From Mycolicibacterium aurum (GTDB lineage Bacteria > Actinomycetota > Actinomycetes > Mycobacteriales > Mycobacteriaceae): a stretch of 64,000 nt of DNA. The DNA lies in assembly GCA_900078775.1 (NCBI GenBank), contig LT549889.1:5208001-5272000 (forward strand). Direction: 5' to 3'. Position 1 is the first letter of the stretch, and every line of letters begins with the position of its first letter. Under the pieces are notes generated by a model that was given only the letters and a program-made list of their open reading frames with translations, searched no databases and was not told the DNA's origin. Below are positions 8,236 through 16,274 of the stretch, piece by piece. Both the position numbers and the translations under genes were made by a program.

Positions 8236-9707
8236 CCACCGAACCGGCATCCGCACCGCTCCTGGCTGCCGTCGATCCGGCGACCCTGGACACCCAGCTG
8301 TCCGCGCTGGCCGGGCTGGCGCCACCGGATTCGGTGCCCGGGGAGGCCGTATTGGTCGTCGGCCCGTGGCTGGCCGGGGTGTCCACGCTGACGACGGCGC
8401 TGCGCGCACAGCTGCCCGGCCTCCGCTTTCTGGAGGCCGACGAACTCGGCGCCGGGGTCGCCCCGCGGGCGGTGCTCTTCGCGGTCTCGGCGGTGGCCCC
8501 GCTCGTCGAATCGGACTGCGCCCTGCTCGATCACGCCATCCGGGGCACCGACCTGGTGATCGGCGTGCTCACCAAGATCGACGTGCATCACGACTGGCGG
8601 GCGGTGCTGGCCGCCGACGCCGAACTCTCCCGCGCGCACAGCGCACGGCTGCGGGACATGCCGTGGGTGGGGGTGGCCGCCGCGCGGTCTCAGCTCGGCG
8701 AGCTGCCGGGGCTGCTGCGCCACCGGCTCGACGACGGAACTCTTGCCCGGCGGAATCGGTTGCGGGCGTGGGAAACCCATCTTCAGGAGGAGATAGCCGC
8801 GGTGGCCGACGAGGCCGTCGACGGGGCGGCGGTGGCGTTGCACACCCGCCGCGAGGAACTGCTCGCCGCGGCGCGGCTGACCCGTGCCGAACGCGGGATC
8901 GCGCTGCGCAGCCGAATCCAGCAGGCCCGGGTGCAGTTGGGGTACTTCGCGCGCAACCGGTGCGCGTCGGTGCGCACCGAACTGTCCGAGGACGTCGCCG
9001 AATGGGGCGGGCTGTGGCCGCCGGGCCGCGGCCACCGCCGGGCCGCGGCGTTCGGCGACTACGTGCACTGCCGGGCCGCCGAGGTCATCGAGGAGGTCGA
9101 CACCGGGATCACCGAACATCTCCGCGATATCGCCACCGGGTTGGGGCTGCCCATTCCACCGGCACCGGCCCCGGCGCCGGTGCCCGACCCGGGTGGCCCG
9201 GGTCTGCGCGGGAGACGGTTGGAGACCCAGCTGATGATGCTGCTGGGTGCGGGCTTCGGGCTCGGGGTCGCGCTGGCCGCCGGCCGGCTGCTGGCCGGAC
9301 TGGCGCCCGGGTCGGCGGCCCTCGGGGCGATCGGCGGCGCGTTGCTCGGAGTGGCACTGACCGTGTGGGTGGTGGGCATCCGGGACCTGCTGCAGGACCG
9401 GGCGCTCCTCGAGCGGTGGGTGGGCACCGTCACCGCGGGCCTGCGGGAGCACACCGAGGCGCTGGTCGCGACCCGGGTGCTGGCCGCCCAGGTCGATCTC
9501 GCCGGGCGGCTGGCCCGCGCCGACGAACGGTTGACCGCCCGGACGGCCCGGCAGGTGGCCGCGGTGGACACCGAACTGCGCGACCGGGCACTCGCCGCCG
9601 CGCGGGCCCAGCGGGCGGGCGAGGACCGATCGGCGGCGGCGCGCAAGGCCCTGGACGCGGTGCACGCCGCCATTAATAATCAGACGAATTCGGTTACCAA
9701 TCAGTAG
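8232..9707 (+). CDS. Dynamin-like GTPase-related protein B (Rv0210-like) with membrane hairpin
   Basis: This 491-residue protein is the partner of the preceding gene and starts at the GTG overlapping its stop. The P-loop position reads VVGPWLAGVST, lacking the Walker lysine, while the G4 motif is kept as LTKID. Long Arg/Ala-rich helices (about 170-300) are followed by a Pro/Ala linker (PPAPAPAPVPDP). Two closely spaced hydrophobic helices come next (LMMLLGAGFGLGVALAAG and ALGAIGGALLGVALTVWVVGI, about 335-385). The C-terminal helical segment resembles the membrane paddle plus stalk of bacterial dynamin-like proteins such as those of the Ini family. I infer a membrane-remodelling or scaffold role. 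The last codons are unusually AT-rich for this genome. Confidence 0.72.
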   Translation: MTTEPASAPLLAAVDPATLDTQLSALAGLAPPDSVPGEAVLVVGPWLAGVSTLTTALRAQLPGLRFLEADELGAGVAPRAVLFAVSAVAPLVESDCALLDHAIRGTDLVIGVLTKIDVHHDWRAVLAADAELSRAHSARLRDMPWVGVAAARSQLGELPGLLRHRLDDGTLARRNRLRAWETHLQEEIAAVADEAVDGAAVALHTRREELLAAARLTRAERGIALRSRIQQARVQLGYFARNRCASVRTELSEDVAEWGGLWPPGRGHRRAAAFGDYVHCRAAEVIEEVDTGITEHLRDIATGLGLPIPPAPAPAPVPDPGGPGLRGRRLETQLMMLLGAGFGLGVALAAGRLLAGLAPGSAALGAIGGALLGVALTVWVVGIRDLLQDRALLERWVGTVTAGLREHTEALVATRVLAAQVDLAGRLARADERLTARTARQVAAVDTELRDRALAAARAQRAGEDRSAAARKALDAVHAAINNQTNSVTNQ

Positions 9708-9709
9708 GA

Positions 9710-9733
9710 TTTTCTGAACGGTTTTCTGAATCG
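9710..9733. repeat. 12-bp tandem direct repeat upstream of pckA
   Basis: Two adjacent 12-base units, TTTTCTGAACGG and TTTTCTGAATCG, begin three bases after the stop of the dynamin-like gene and lie about 130 bp upstream of the pckA start. The two units differ at two positions. Phased direct repeats of one near-helical turn in a promoter region suggest a regulator site or UP-like element for pckA. No known motif was recognised. Confidence 0.4.
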
Positions 9734-9859
9734 TTCCTGTGAGTGATCGGACAACGTCCCGATTCCCCAAGCGAATGTGACCCGCGTTAACCTCTTCTTA
9801 GGGACGATCGTGACCTGCCGGTTATCGGCGTGCTCACGGAAACTACGCAGGAGACTTTG

Positions 9860-11689
9860 ATGACCTCAGCGACCATTCCCGGTCTGGAAACCGCACCGAC
9901 GACGCATCAGGGGCTGCTGGCCTGGGTCCGCGAGGTCGCGGAGTTGACACAGCCCGACCGGGTCGCGTGGGCGGATGGTTCCCAGGAGGAATACGACCGT
10001 CTGGCCGAGCAGCTGGTCGAGGCCGGCACTTTCCAGAAATTGAACGACGAGAAGCAGCCGAACTCCTACTTGGCGCTCTCCGATCCGTCCGATGTGGCGC
10101 GTGTCGAATCGCGCACCTACATCTGCACCGAGCGTGAGGTCGACGCCGGCCCGACCAACAACTGGATGGACCCCGCCGAGATGCGCGGGATCATGACCGA
10201 TCTGTACCGCGGCAGCATGCGCGGCCGCACCCTGTGGGTGGTGCCGTTCTGCATGGGCCCGCTGGACGCCGAGGACCCCAAGCTCGGTGTGGAGATCACC
10301 GACTCGGAGTACGTCGTCGTCTCCATGCGCACCATGACCCGGATGGGCCAGGCCGCGCTGGACAAGCTGGGCACCGACGGTTTCTTCGTCAAGGCGCTGC
10401 ACTCGATCGGCGCTCCGCTGGAGGCCGGCCAGAAGGATGTGCCGTGGCCGTGCAACGACACCAAGTACATCACCCACTTCCCGGAGTCCCGCGAAATCTG
10501 GAGCTACGGTTCGGGTTACGGCGGCAACGCGCTGCTCGGCAAGAAGTGCTACTCGCTGCGCATCGCCTCGGCCATGGCGCACGACGAGGGCTGGCTCGCC
10601 GAGCACATGCTGATCCTCAAGCTGATCTCCCCGGAGAACAAGGCCTACTTCGTCGCCGCCGCCTTCCCGTCGGCCTGCGGTAAGACCAACCTCGCCATGC
10701 TGCAGCCCACCATCCCGGGCTGGCGCGCCGAGACCGTCGGTGACGACATCGCCTGGATGCGCTTCGGCAAGGACGGCCGCCTCTACGCCACCAACCCCGA
10801 GTTCGGCTTCTTCGGCGTTGCGCCGGGCACCAACTGGGACTCCAACCCGAACGCGATGAAGACCATCGCCGGCGGCAACACCGTGTTCACCAACGTCGCC
10901 AAGACCGACGACGGTGACGTGTGGTGGGAGGGCCTGGAGGGCGAGCCCGACCACCTGATCGACTGGAAGGGCAACGACTGGGTCCTGCGCGAGACGGAAA
11001 CCAAGGCCGCGCACCCGAACTCGCGTTACTGCACCCCGATCTCGCAGTGCCCGACGCTGGCCCCCGAGTGGGACGACCCGCAGGGTGTGCCGATCTCGGC
11101 GATCCTGTTCGGCGGCCGCCGCAAGACCACCGTCCCGCTGATCACCGAGGCCCGCGATTGGCAGCACGGTGTGTTCATCGGCGCCACCCTGGGCTCCGAG
11201 CAGACCGCCGCCGCCGAGGGCAAGGTCGGCACCGTGCGCCGCGACCCGATGGCCATGCTGCCGTTCCTCGGCTACAACGTCGGCGACTACTTCGCGCACT
11301 GGATCAACATCGGCAAGAACGCCGACGAGTCCAAGCTGCCGAAGGTGTTCTTCGTCAACTGGTTCCGCCGCGGTGACGACGGCCGGTTCCTGTGGCCCGG
11401 ATTCGGTGAGAACAGCCGGGTGCTGAAGTGGGCCGTCGAGCGCATCGAGCATCAGGCCGACGGCAAGAGCACCCCGATCGGCATTGTGCCGACCGCCGCC
11501 GACCTCGACCTGGAGGGCCTGGACGTGGACCCGGCCGACGTCGACGAGGCGCTCGCGGTCAAGGTCGAGGAATGGCAGGCCGAGGTGCCGCTGATCGAAG
11601 AGTGGTTCGAGTTCGTCGGCGACAAGCTGCCGACCGGCATCAAGGACGAGTTCGACGCGCTGAAGACGCGTCTGGCCGAATCCGAGTAA
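9860..11689 (+). CDS. pckA: Phosphoenolpyruvate carboxykinase (GTP)
   Basis: The enzyme catalyses the GTP-dependent conversion of oxaloacetate to PEP and CO2, the first committed step of gluconeogenesis, important when mycobacteria grow on fatty acids. The 609 residues match the family length. The kinase-1 P-loop carrying the reactive cysteine, FPSACGKTNLAM, is at 269-280. Downstream are TVGDDIAWMRFG (metal-binding Asp), the GTP-class signature around FFGVAPGTNWDSNPNAM, and ILFGGRRKTTVPL. I chose the ATG at 9860 (MTSATIPG) because AGGAG lies six bases upstream; a start 30 bases earlier is less well placed. A strong hairpin terminator follows at 11705-11737. Confidence 0.97.
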   Translation: MTSATIPGLETAPTTHQGLLAWVREVAELTQPDRVAWADGSQEEYDRLAEQLVEAGTFQKLNDEKQPNSYLALSDPSDVARVESRTYICTEREVDAGPTNNWMDPAEMRGIMTDLYRGSMRGRTLWVVPFCMGPLDAEDPKLGVEITDSEYVVVSMRTMTRMGQAALDKLGTDGFFVKALHSIGAPLEAGQKDVPWPCNDTKYITHFPESREIWSYGSGYGGNALLGKKCYSLRIASAMAHDEGWLAEHMLILKLISPENKAYFVAAAFPSACGKTNLAMLQPTIPGWRAETVGDDIAWMRFGKDGRLYATNPEFGFFGVAPGTNWDSNPNAMKTIAGGNTVFTNVAKTDDGDVWWEGLEGEPDHLIDWKGNDWVLRETETKAAHPNSRYCTPISQCPTLAPEWDDPQGVPISAILFGGRRKTTVPLITEARDWQHGVFIGATLGSEQTAAAEGKVGTVRRDPMAMLPFLGYNVGDYFAHWINIGKNADESKLPKVFFVNWFRRGDDGRFLWPGFGENSRVLKWAVERIEHQADGKSTPIGIVPTAADLDLEGLDVDPADVDEALAVKVEEWQAEVPLIEEWFEFVGDKLPTGIKDEFDALKTRLAESE

Positions 11690-11704
11690 CCTCAAGCTCT
11701 TTCG

Positions 11705-11745
11705 CACCGCCCCTGGGTCTTCGGCTCGGGGGCGGTGTCTTTTCC
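11705..11745 (+). terminator. Intrinsic terminator of pckA
   Basis: A perfect 9-bp stem, CACCGCCCC (11705-11713) paired with GGGGCGGTG (11729-11737), encloses a 15-base loop and is followed by TCTTTTCC. It lies 16 bases after the pckA stop and ahead of the convergent SRPBCC gene ending at 11785. This is the clearest U-tract terminator in the window. Confidence 0.85.
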
Positions 11746-11784
11746 GGGCCTGGTCCGAGAGCGGACCGGCCCAGGCGGATCGGA

Positions 11785-12222
11785 TCAGGCTGCGATCTTT
11801 GCCAGTTCGCGTTGCAGACCCTCGACGCCCTTGTCCATCAGATTGGTGACCGGGATACGCAGCAGCGGTTCGCCCAGCCGCAGCCAGCCCTGGAATTCGA
11901 ACTCGATGCGGTAGGTGACCCGGGAACCGCCGTCATGCGGGCGGACGGTGATGGTGTCGTGGGCGATCAGCGAATCATTTTCTCCGCGAAGCTGAATGGA
12001 GCGCCCGGGCGTCACCCCGATCACCTCGTACTCCAGTTCGGCGGTGCGCCCGGCGAACCGGGAGGTGTTGGCGTACCGGGTGCCGATGCCCCCATCACCG
12101 GCGATGCGGGTGGTGCTGATCGTGCCGGGCTCCCACTCCTCGGTGGTGGTGAAGTCGGCGAGATAGGCGAACACGTTCGCCGGTGTTGCCGACGTGACGA
12201 CCTCACGCTCCATCTCGATCAT
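11785..12222 (-). CDS. SRPBCC family protein (polyketide cyclase/dehydrase-like)
   Basis: This 145-residue START/Bet v1-like protein opens with the family pattern MIEMEREVVTSATPANVFAYLADFTTTEEWEPG. It continues with alternating strands (ELEYEVIGVTPGRSIQLRG; GSRVTYRIEFEFQGW) and closes with a long C-terminal helix (LMDKGVEGLQRELAKIAA). Such proteins bind a hydrophobic ligand in a cavity; function ranges from lipid binding to cyclase activity and cannot be assigned here. Its ATG overlaps the stop of the upstream MscS gene by four bases, so it is made as part of a two-gene leftward operon, with a possible link to membrane state. It is convergent with pckA. Confidence 0.85.
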   Translation of the reverse strand: MIEMEREVVTSATPANVFAYLADFTTTEEWEPGTISTTRIAGDGGIGTRYANTSRFAGRTAELEYEVIGVTPGRSIQLRGENDSLIAHDTITVRPHDGGSRVTYRIEFEFQGWLRLGEPLLRIPVTNLMDKGVEGLQRELAKIAA

Positions 12223-13463
12223 CTGCTCTCCTCCTTGATGAACCGGGTCTCGTCACCGGGCCCGTCGAAGGCCTTGGCCCGCTGTTCGGCCTCGGCGCTG
12301 CCGGAGAACAGGCCGGGTTCGTCGGTGCCGGGTTGGCTGCGGGCCGGGTGCTGCGCTGCGGGCGCGCTCGGGGCGGTGCCGGGCTCGAACCGCCACCGCG
12401 GCAGGGCGCTCGTCTGGCTGCGCTGCAGCCAGACGACCATGCCCTCGCGGATCGCGCACTGCAGATCCCACAGCGCGCCGGCGTTGGGCGCGCTCACCGT
12501 GATCCGGACGCGGACCGTCCCGTTGGTCGCCTCGACCACCTGCAGAACGCCGGATCGTCCGTCCCAGAGGTCGTTGCGCTCCAGTAACCGGTCGAGTTCG
12601 GCGCGCATGGCGTCCAGCGGCACCGTGAAGTCGACGTCGAGCGCGACGGTGCCGAGTAGTTCGGTCGCGCTGCGGGTCCAGTTCTGGAACGGCGTGGTGG
12701 TGAAGTAGGTGCATGGCAGCACGAGCCGGCGCTCATCCCACACCTGCACCACCACGTAGGTCAGGGTGATCTCCTCGATGCGGCCCCATTCCTCTTCCAG
12801 CACAACGACATCACCGACGCGGATCGCATCGGTGAAGGCGATCTGCAGGCCGGCGAACACCGAGCCCAGCGATGTCTGGGCGGCCAGGCCGGCCACGACG
12901 GACAGCACACCCGCGGAGGCGAACATCGTCTTGCCCAGATCGGCGAAGGACGGGAAGGTCATCAGCGCCGCGGCCAGCCCCATCAGCACGACCACCGCCA
13001 GCGCCACCCGACGCAGCACCGTCAACTGGGTGAGCGCCTTGCGGCACTGCAGATCGGCGTCGGTCAGGCCGGTGTCGCCACCGCCGAACCGGGCGATCAT
13101 CCGGTGTTCGACGACGATGACCAGCTTGGCGATCAGCCAGGTGGCGGCGGCGATGGTCAGGATGCGCAGGCTGTGATCGACCCACGGGCGCCAGGAGGCC
13201 TCCGGTCCGGAGGTCCGTTGCAGCGCGACGGACGCGGCGATCACCATCAGGCCGGCGCGCACCGGACCCCGGGTCAGCACCGCGATGTCACGTATCCAGG
13301 CGCTGCGCCGGCCCGCCCGCTGCAGGGTCCAGGTGACGGCGAGGCCGACGAAGTACGCGGTGGTCACGGCGCCGGGCACCCACGCGAGGGCGACCAGCAG
13401 ATCGGGTACGAGCGGTGCGACGGGGGACTCGGTCGCGAGCTCGAGGTCGAGCTGCTCAGGCAT
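12219..13463 (-). CDS. Mechanosensitive ion channel family protein (MscS-like)
   Basis: The 414-residue protein has four or five N-terminal hydrophobic helices (about 15-45, 70-90, 100-125, 160-180). The MscS pore helix and beta domain follow: ASAGVLSVVAGLAAQTSLGSVFAGLQIAFTDAIRVGDVVVLEEEWGRIEEITLTYV. A cytosolic mixed domain reads LPCTYFTTTPFQNWTR, and a Pro/Gln-rich tail ends the protein. The Gly/Ala-rich pore helix and the GDVV...GRIEEI segment are diagnostic. MscS channels open on membrane tension to release osmolytes during hypo-osmotic shock. The ATG at 13463 lies downstream of a 380-bp gene-free region with two inverted repeats. It is co-transcribed with the SRPBCC gene through an ATGA overlap. 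Confidence 0.9.
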   Translation of the reverse strand: MPEQLDLELATESPVAPLVPDLLVALAWVPGAVTTAYFVGLAVTWTLQRAGRRSAWIRDIAVLTRGPVRAGLMVIAASVALQRTSGPEASWRPWVDHSLRILTIAAATWLIAKLVIVVEHRMIARFGGGDTGLTDADLQCRKALTQLTVLRRVALAVVVLMGLAAALMTFPSFADLGKTMFASAGVLSVVAGLAAQTSLGSVFAGLQIAFTDAIRVGDVVVLEEEWGRIEEITLTYVVVQVWDERRLVLPCTYFTTTPFQNWTRSATELLGTVALDVDFTVPLDAMRAELDRLLERNDLWDGRSGVLQVVEATNGTVRVRITVSAPNAGALWDLQCAIREGMVVWLQRSQTSALPRWRFEPGTAPSAPAAQHPARSQPGTDEPGLFSGSAEAEQRAKAFDGPGDETRFIKEESR

Positions 13464-13603
13464 AAATACTTTCCGGGTCGGGATCGGTTTCGGGTTGGCT
13501 ACCCGGCCTGCCCGCCCATCAATCCCGGGCCGGAGAAAAGCTCGTCACAACCTCCGGCGGGTCAACGGCCTGCGCGGTGCGCGAATCGCCTTGGCGGTCC
13601 GTC

Positions 13604-13622
13604 GGTTGACCGCCGGTCAACC
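13604..13622. promoter_or_regulatory. Perfect 8-3-8 inverted repeat, candidate operator
   Basis: GGTTGACC (13604-13611) and GGTCAACC (13615-13622) are exact reverse complements separated by GCC. The site lies ~220 bp upstream of the acyl-CoA synthetase start and ~140 bp upstream of the MscS start, a position suited to a dimeric repressor. The cognate regulator is not identifiable from the sequence. Confidence 0.5.
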
Positions 13623-13776
13623 ACCTTTGCTGTGGCGCCGCCGCGGCTTCGCGGTATGCGGCCTTTACCGGCCTGAACAGGAAGAAGAAACCAGAATGCG
13701 AGTTCTATGGCGATAGCTGGAATCGCATGCACCGGTCAAAGTGGCGGCCGATCGGCGATCCGTGGGCGGCCGGTAG

Positions 13777-13790
13777 TTGACGGATGTCAA
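13777..13790. promoter_or_regulatory. Second TTGAC-GGAT-GTCAA inverted repeat, candidate operator
   Basis: TTGAC and GTCAA are exact complements four bases apart, 53 bp upstream of the acyl-CoA synthetase ATG. It shares the TTGAC/GTCAA core with the larger repeat at 13604-13622, hinting that one regulator may bind both sites. Confidence 0.35.
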
Positions 13791-13843
13791 GTTTTTGGCG
13801 GCTTGGCTCCCGAGACGATGGGGCGGCATCGTAAAGTCGCTTC

Positions 13844-15361
13844 ATGCAGATCCGTGAAACGGCCATTGCCACCCCTGACAAGCCCGCCGTCATCGTCCAC
13901 CCCAGCGGCACGGTGGTGACCTTCGGAGAGATGGAGGCGCGGGCCAATCAGCTGGCGCACTACTTCCGCAACAACGGCTTGGTCGAGGGCGATGTGGTCG
14001 CGATCCTGATCGAGAACAACGAGCACTTCCACACCGTGTCCTACGCGGCGCGGCGGTCCGGCCTCTACTACGTGCCGATCAACACGCACCTCACCGCGGC
14101 CGAGGCCGCTTACATCGTCGACAACAGCGAGGCGAAGGCCATCATCGGCACCGCGGCGCTCCGCGACATCTGCGCCGGACTGGAAGAGCACCTGCCGGGC
14201 GGCCTGCCGCCGATCCTGCTGAATACAGGTGACCTCGAGGGTTGGGCCAGCTACCCCGACGCCGTCGCCGACCTGCCGACCACTCCGATCGCCGACGAAC
14301 TCGACGGCGACCTGCTGCAGTACTCCTCGGGCACCACCGGCCGCCCCAAGGGCATCAAGCGCGAGCTGCCGCACCTGCCGCCCTCGGAGGTGCCCGGGAT
14401 GATGGCCATGCTCGTCGAATACTGGATGGGCCCCGACGCGGTCTACCTGAGCCCGGCCCCGCTGTACCACACCGCCCCGTCGGTGTGGTCGATGCAGGCG
14501 TTGGCCGGTGGCCTCACCATCGTGGTGTTGGAGAAGTTCGACCCCGAGGTCGCGCTCGAAGCCATCCAGAAGTACCGGGTCACCCACGGCCAGTTCGTCC
14601 CGGTGATGTTCACCCGGATGCTGAAACTCCCCGAGGCCGTGCGCAACTCATACGACGTGTCCAGCCTCAAGCGGGTCATGCACGCCGCCGCCCCGTGCCC
14701 GGTCGAGGTCAAGAAGCAGATGATCGACTGGTGGGGCCCGATCGTCGACGAGTACTACGCCTCTTCGGAGGCCATCGGCGCGACGCTGATCAGCGCCGAG
14801 GAGTGGCTGACCCATCCGGGTTCGGTGGGCAAGGCGATGACCGGTGTGGTGCACATCCTCGACGAGGAGGGCAACGAACTGGCGCCCGGCCAGGCCGGTG
14901 AGGTGTTCTTCGAGGGCGGCCAGGACTTCGAATACCTCAACGACGACGAGAAGACCGCCAAATCGCGAAACACGAAGGGCTGGAAGACCGTCGGTGACAT
15001 CGGGTACCTGGATGAAGAGGGCTACCTGTACCTGACCGACCGTCGGCACCACATGATCATCTCCGGCGGGGTCAACATCTACCCGCAGGAGGCCGAGAAC
15101 ATCCTGGTGACCCACCCGAAGGTGATGGACGCCGCGGTGTTCGGCATCCCGGACGAGGAGATGGGACAGAAGGTCAAGGGCGTGGTGCAGACCGTGGATC
15201 AGGCCGACGCCACCGACGAGTTCGCCGAGGAACTGCTGGCCTGGCTGCGCGACAAGCTGTCGCACTACAAGTGCCCGCGCTCGATCTCCTTCGAGGCGCA
15301 GCTGCCGCGCACCGACACCGGCAAGCTCTTCAAGCAAGAACTGATCAAGAAGTACTCCTGA
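13844..15361 (+). CDS. fadD4: Fatty acyl-CoA/acyl-AMP synthetase (FadD4-like)
   Basis: The 505-residue ANL-superfamily enzyme activates a carboxylic acid with ATP to an acyl-adenylate, then normally to the CoA thioester. The P-loop-like motif YSSGTTGRPKG is at 160-170. The acyl-binding/A4-A5 region reads YYASSEAIGAT. The hinge and A8 motif appear in YLYLTDRRHHMIISGGVNIYPQEAEN, and the catalytic C-terminal lysine is in RTDTGKLFKQEL. By position it corresponds to FadD4 (Rv0214). The next gene, a crotonase homologue, starts 11 bases after its stop, suggesting a small acyl-activation/oxidation operon. Two inverted repeats upstream may control it. The true acyl substrate is unknown. Confidence 0.88.
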   Translation: MQIRETAIATPDKPAVIVHPSGTVVTFGEMEARANQLAHYFRNNGLVEGDVVAILIENNEHFHTVSYAARRSGLYYVPINTHLTAAEAAYIVDNSEAKAIIGTAALRDICAGLEEHLPGGLPPILLNTGDLEGWASYPDAVADLPTTPIADELDGDLLQYSSGTTGRPKGIKRELPHLPPSEVPGMMAMLVEYWMGPDAVYLSPAPLYHTAPSVWSMQALAGGLTIVVLEKFDPEVALEAIQKYRVTHGQFVPVMFTRMLKLPEAVRNSYDVSSLKRVMHAAAPCPVEVKKQMIDWWGPIVDEYYASSEAIGATLISAEEWLTHPGSVGKAMTGVVHILDEEGNELAPGQAGEVFFEGGQDFEYLNDDEKTAKSRNTKGWKTVGDIGYLDEEGYLYLTDRRHHMIISGGVNIYPQEAENILVTHPKVMDAAVFGIPDEEMGQKVKGVVQTVDQADATDEFAEELLAWLRDKLSHYKCPRSISFEAQLPRTDTGKLFKQELIKKYS

Positions 15362-15371
15362 CCGCCGCGTC

Positions 15372-16274
15372 GTGAGGACTGTCGACCTGCCCGGCGGCAT
15401 CATCGTCGGCATCGGAACCCCGGTCGAGCGTGCGACTTTCACGCTCACCGATTCCGCATGCGACGACCGCCGGGCGGTCGCGGTCGGCTCGGTCGAGGAC
15501 ACCCTGGCGCGGTTGGAACAGCGCTGCGCCACCTGGCCGCAGTCCGCCGCGGTCTGCGATGACGTGCTGCGCGCCTTCGACCCCGCCGCAGCCACCTTCA
15601 CCGGGGTGATCACCGAATCACTGGCCTATTCGACGCTGCAGTCCGGGCCCGAATTCGCCCGGTGGCTGGCCGACCGGGGACCGGCGACGGTGCCACGGCT
15701 GCCCGATCCGGTGCTCGTCGACCGGGACGGGAACACCGTGCACGTGCGGTTCAACCGGGCGAAGCGGCACAACGCGTTCTCCACCGACGCCCGGGCCGCG
15801 TTGCTCGAGGCTCTCGAGGTGGCCCGGCTGGACCCCTCGGTGGACGAGGTGGTGCTCAGCGGCAACGGCGGATCCTTCAGCAGTGGAGGCGATCTCGCCG
15901 AGTTCGGGTCCTTCGACGATCCGTCGTCCGCGCACCTGGCGCGCACCCGGCACAGCCCGGCCCTGGTGCTCGACGAGCTGACCGCGCGGCTGGGCCGGCG
16001 CTGCCGGGCCCACGTGCACGGTCAGGTGCTGGGCAGCGGACTGGAGATGGCCGCCTACTGCGGTTGGGTGAGCTGTGATTCCGCGGCGACGCTGGGGTTG
16101 CCCGAACTCGCGTTGGGCCTGATTCCCGGTGCCGGCGGCACCGTCAGCATCACCCGCCGGATCGGCCGTTGGCGCACGGCGTATCTCGTGTTGTCCGGCG
16201 ACACCATCGACGCCGCGACGGCGCTGTCCTGGGGGCTGGTGGACGAGATCGTCAGCGCTGACGCGCCGGCCTGA
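15372..16274 (+). CDS. Enoyl-CoA hydratase/isomerase family protein with N-terminal extension
   Basis: The 300-residue protein has a crotonase domain only from about residue 115 on. Seen are VRFNRAKRHNAFSTDARAAL, the oxyanion-hole segment GGSFSSGGDLAEFG, the second oxyanion glycine in GQVLGSGLEMAAYC, and LPELALGLIPGAGGT with a possible catalytic Glu. The first ~110 residues do not resemble the usual crotonase start and may be a partner-binding or degenerate fold. The start is a GTG 11 bases after the FadD4-like gene, so both are likely co-expressed. Its 3' end overlaps the convergent SDR gene by 23 bases. Reaction (hydratase, isomerase or hydrolase) cannot be fixed from sequence. Confidence 0.82.
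   Translation: MRTVDLPGGIIVGIGTPVERATFTLTDSACDDRRAVAVGSVEDTLARLEQRCATWPQSAAVCDDVLRAFDPAAATFTGVITESLAYSTLQSGPEFARWLADRGPATVPRLPDPVLVDRDGNTVHVRFNRAKRHNAFSTDARAALLEALEVARLDPSVDEVVLSGNGGSFSSGGDLAEFGSFDDPSSAHLARTRHSPALVLDELTARLGRRCRAHVHGQVLGSGLEMAAYCGWVSCDSAATLGLPELALGLIPGAGGTVSITRRIGRWRTAYLVLSGDTIDAATALSWGLVDEIVSADAPA

Larger units (their letters stand above)
13464..13843. other. Gene-free divergent region between mscS-like gene and acyl-CoA synthetase
   Basis: About 380 bp carry no convincing gene on either strand. The stretch serves as the divergent promoter region for the MscS and FadD genes. It contains two inverted repeats of the type TTGAC-n-GTCAA (13604-13622 and 13777-13790). A short ATG ORF in the right half runs into fadD out of frame and looks like chance. 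Confidence 0.6.

Noticed and set aside
9866..11707. 613-codon open frame on the - strand
   Set aside because: Antisense to pckA, whose protein is unmistakable; the frame is a codon-bias shadow.
13697..13717. Possible six-codon leader peptide (MRVLWR) upstream of the FadD4-like gene
   Set aside because: No attenuator-like structure and no clear ribosome site; short ATG frames are frequent by chance.
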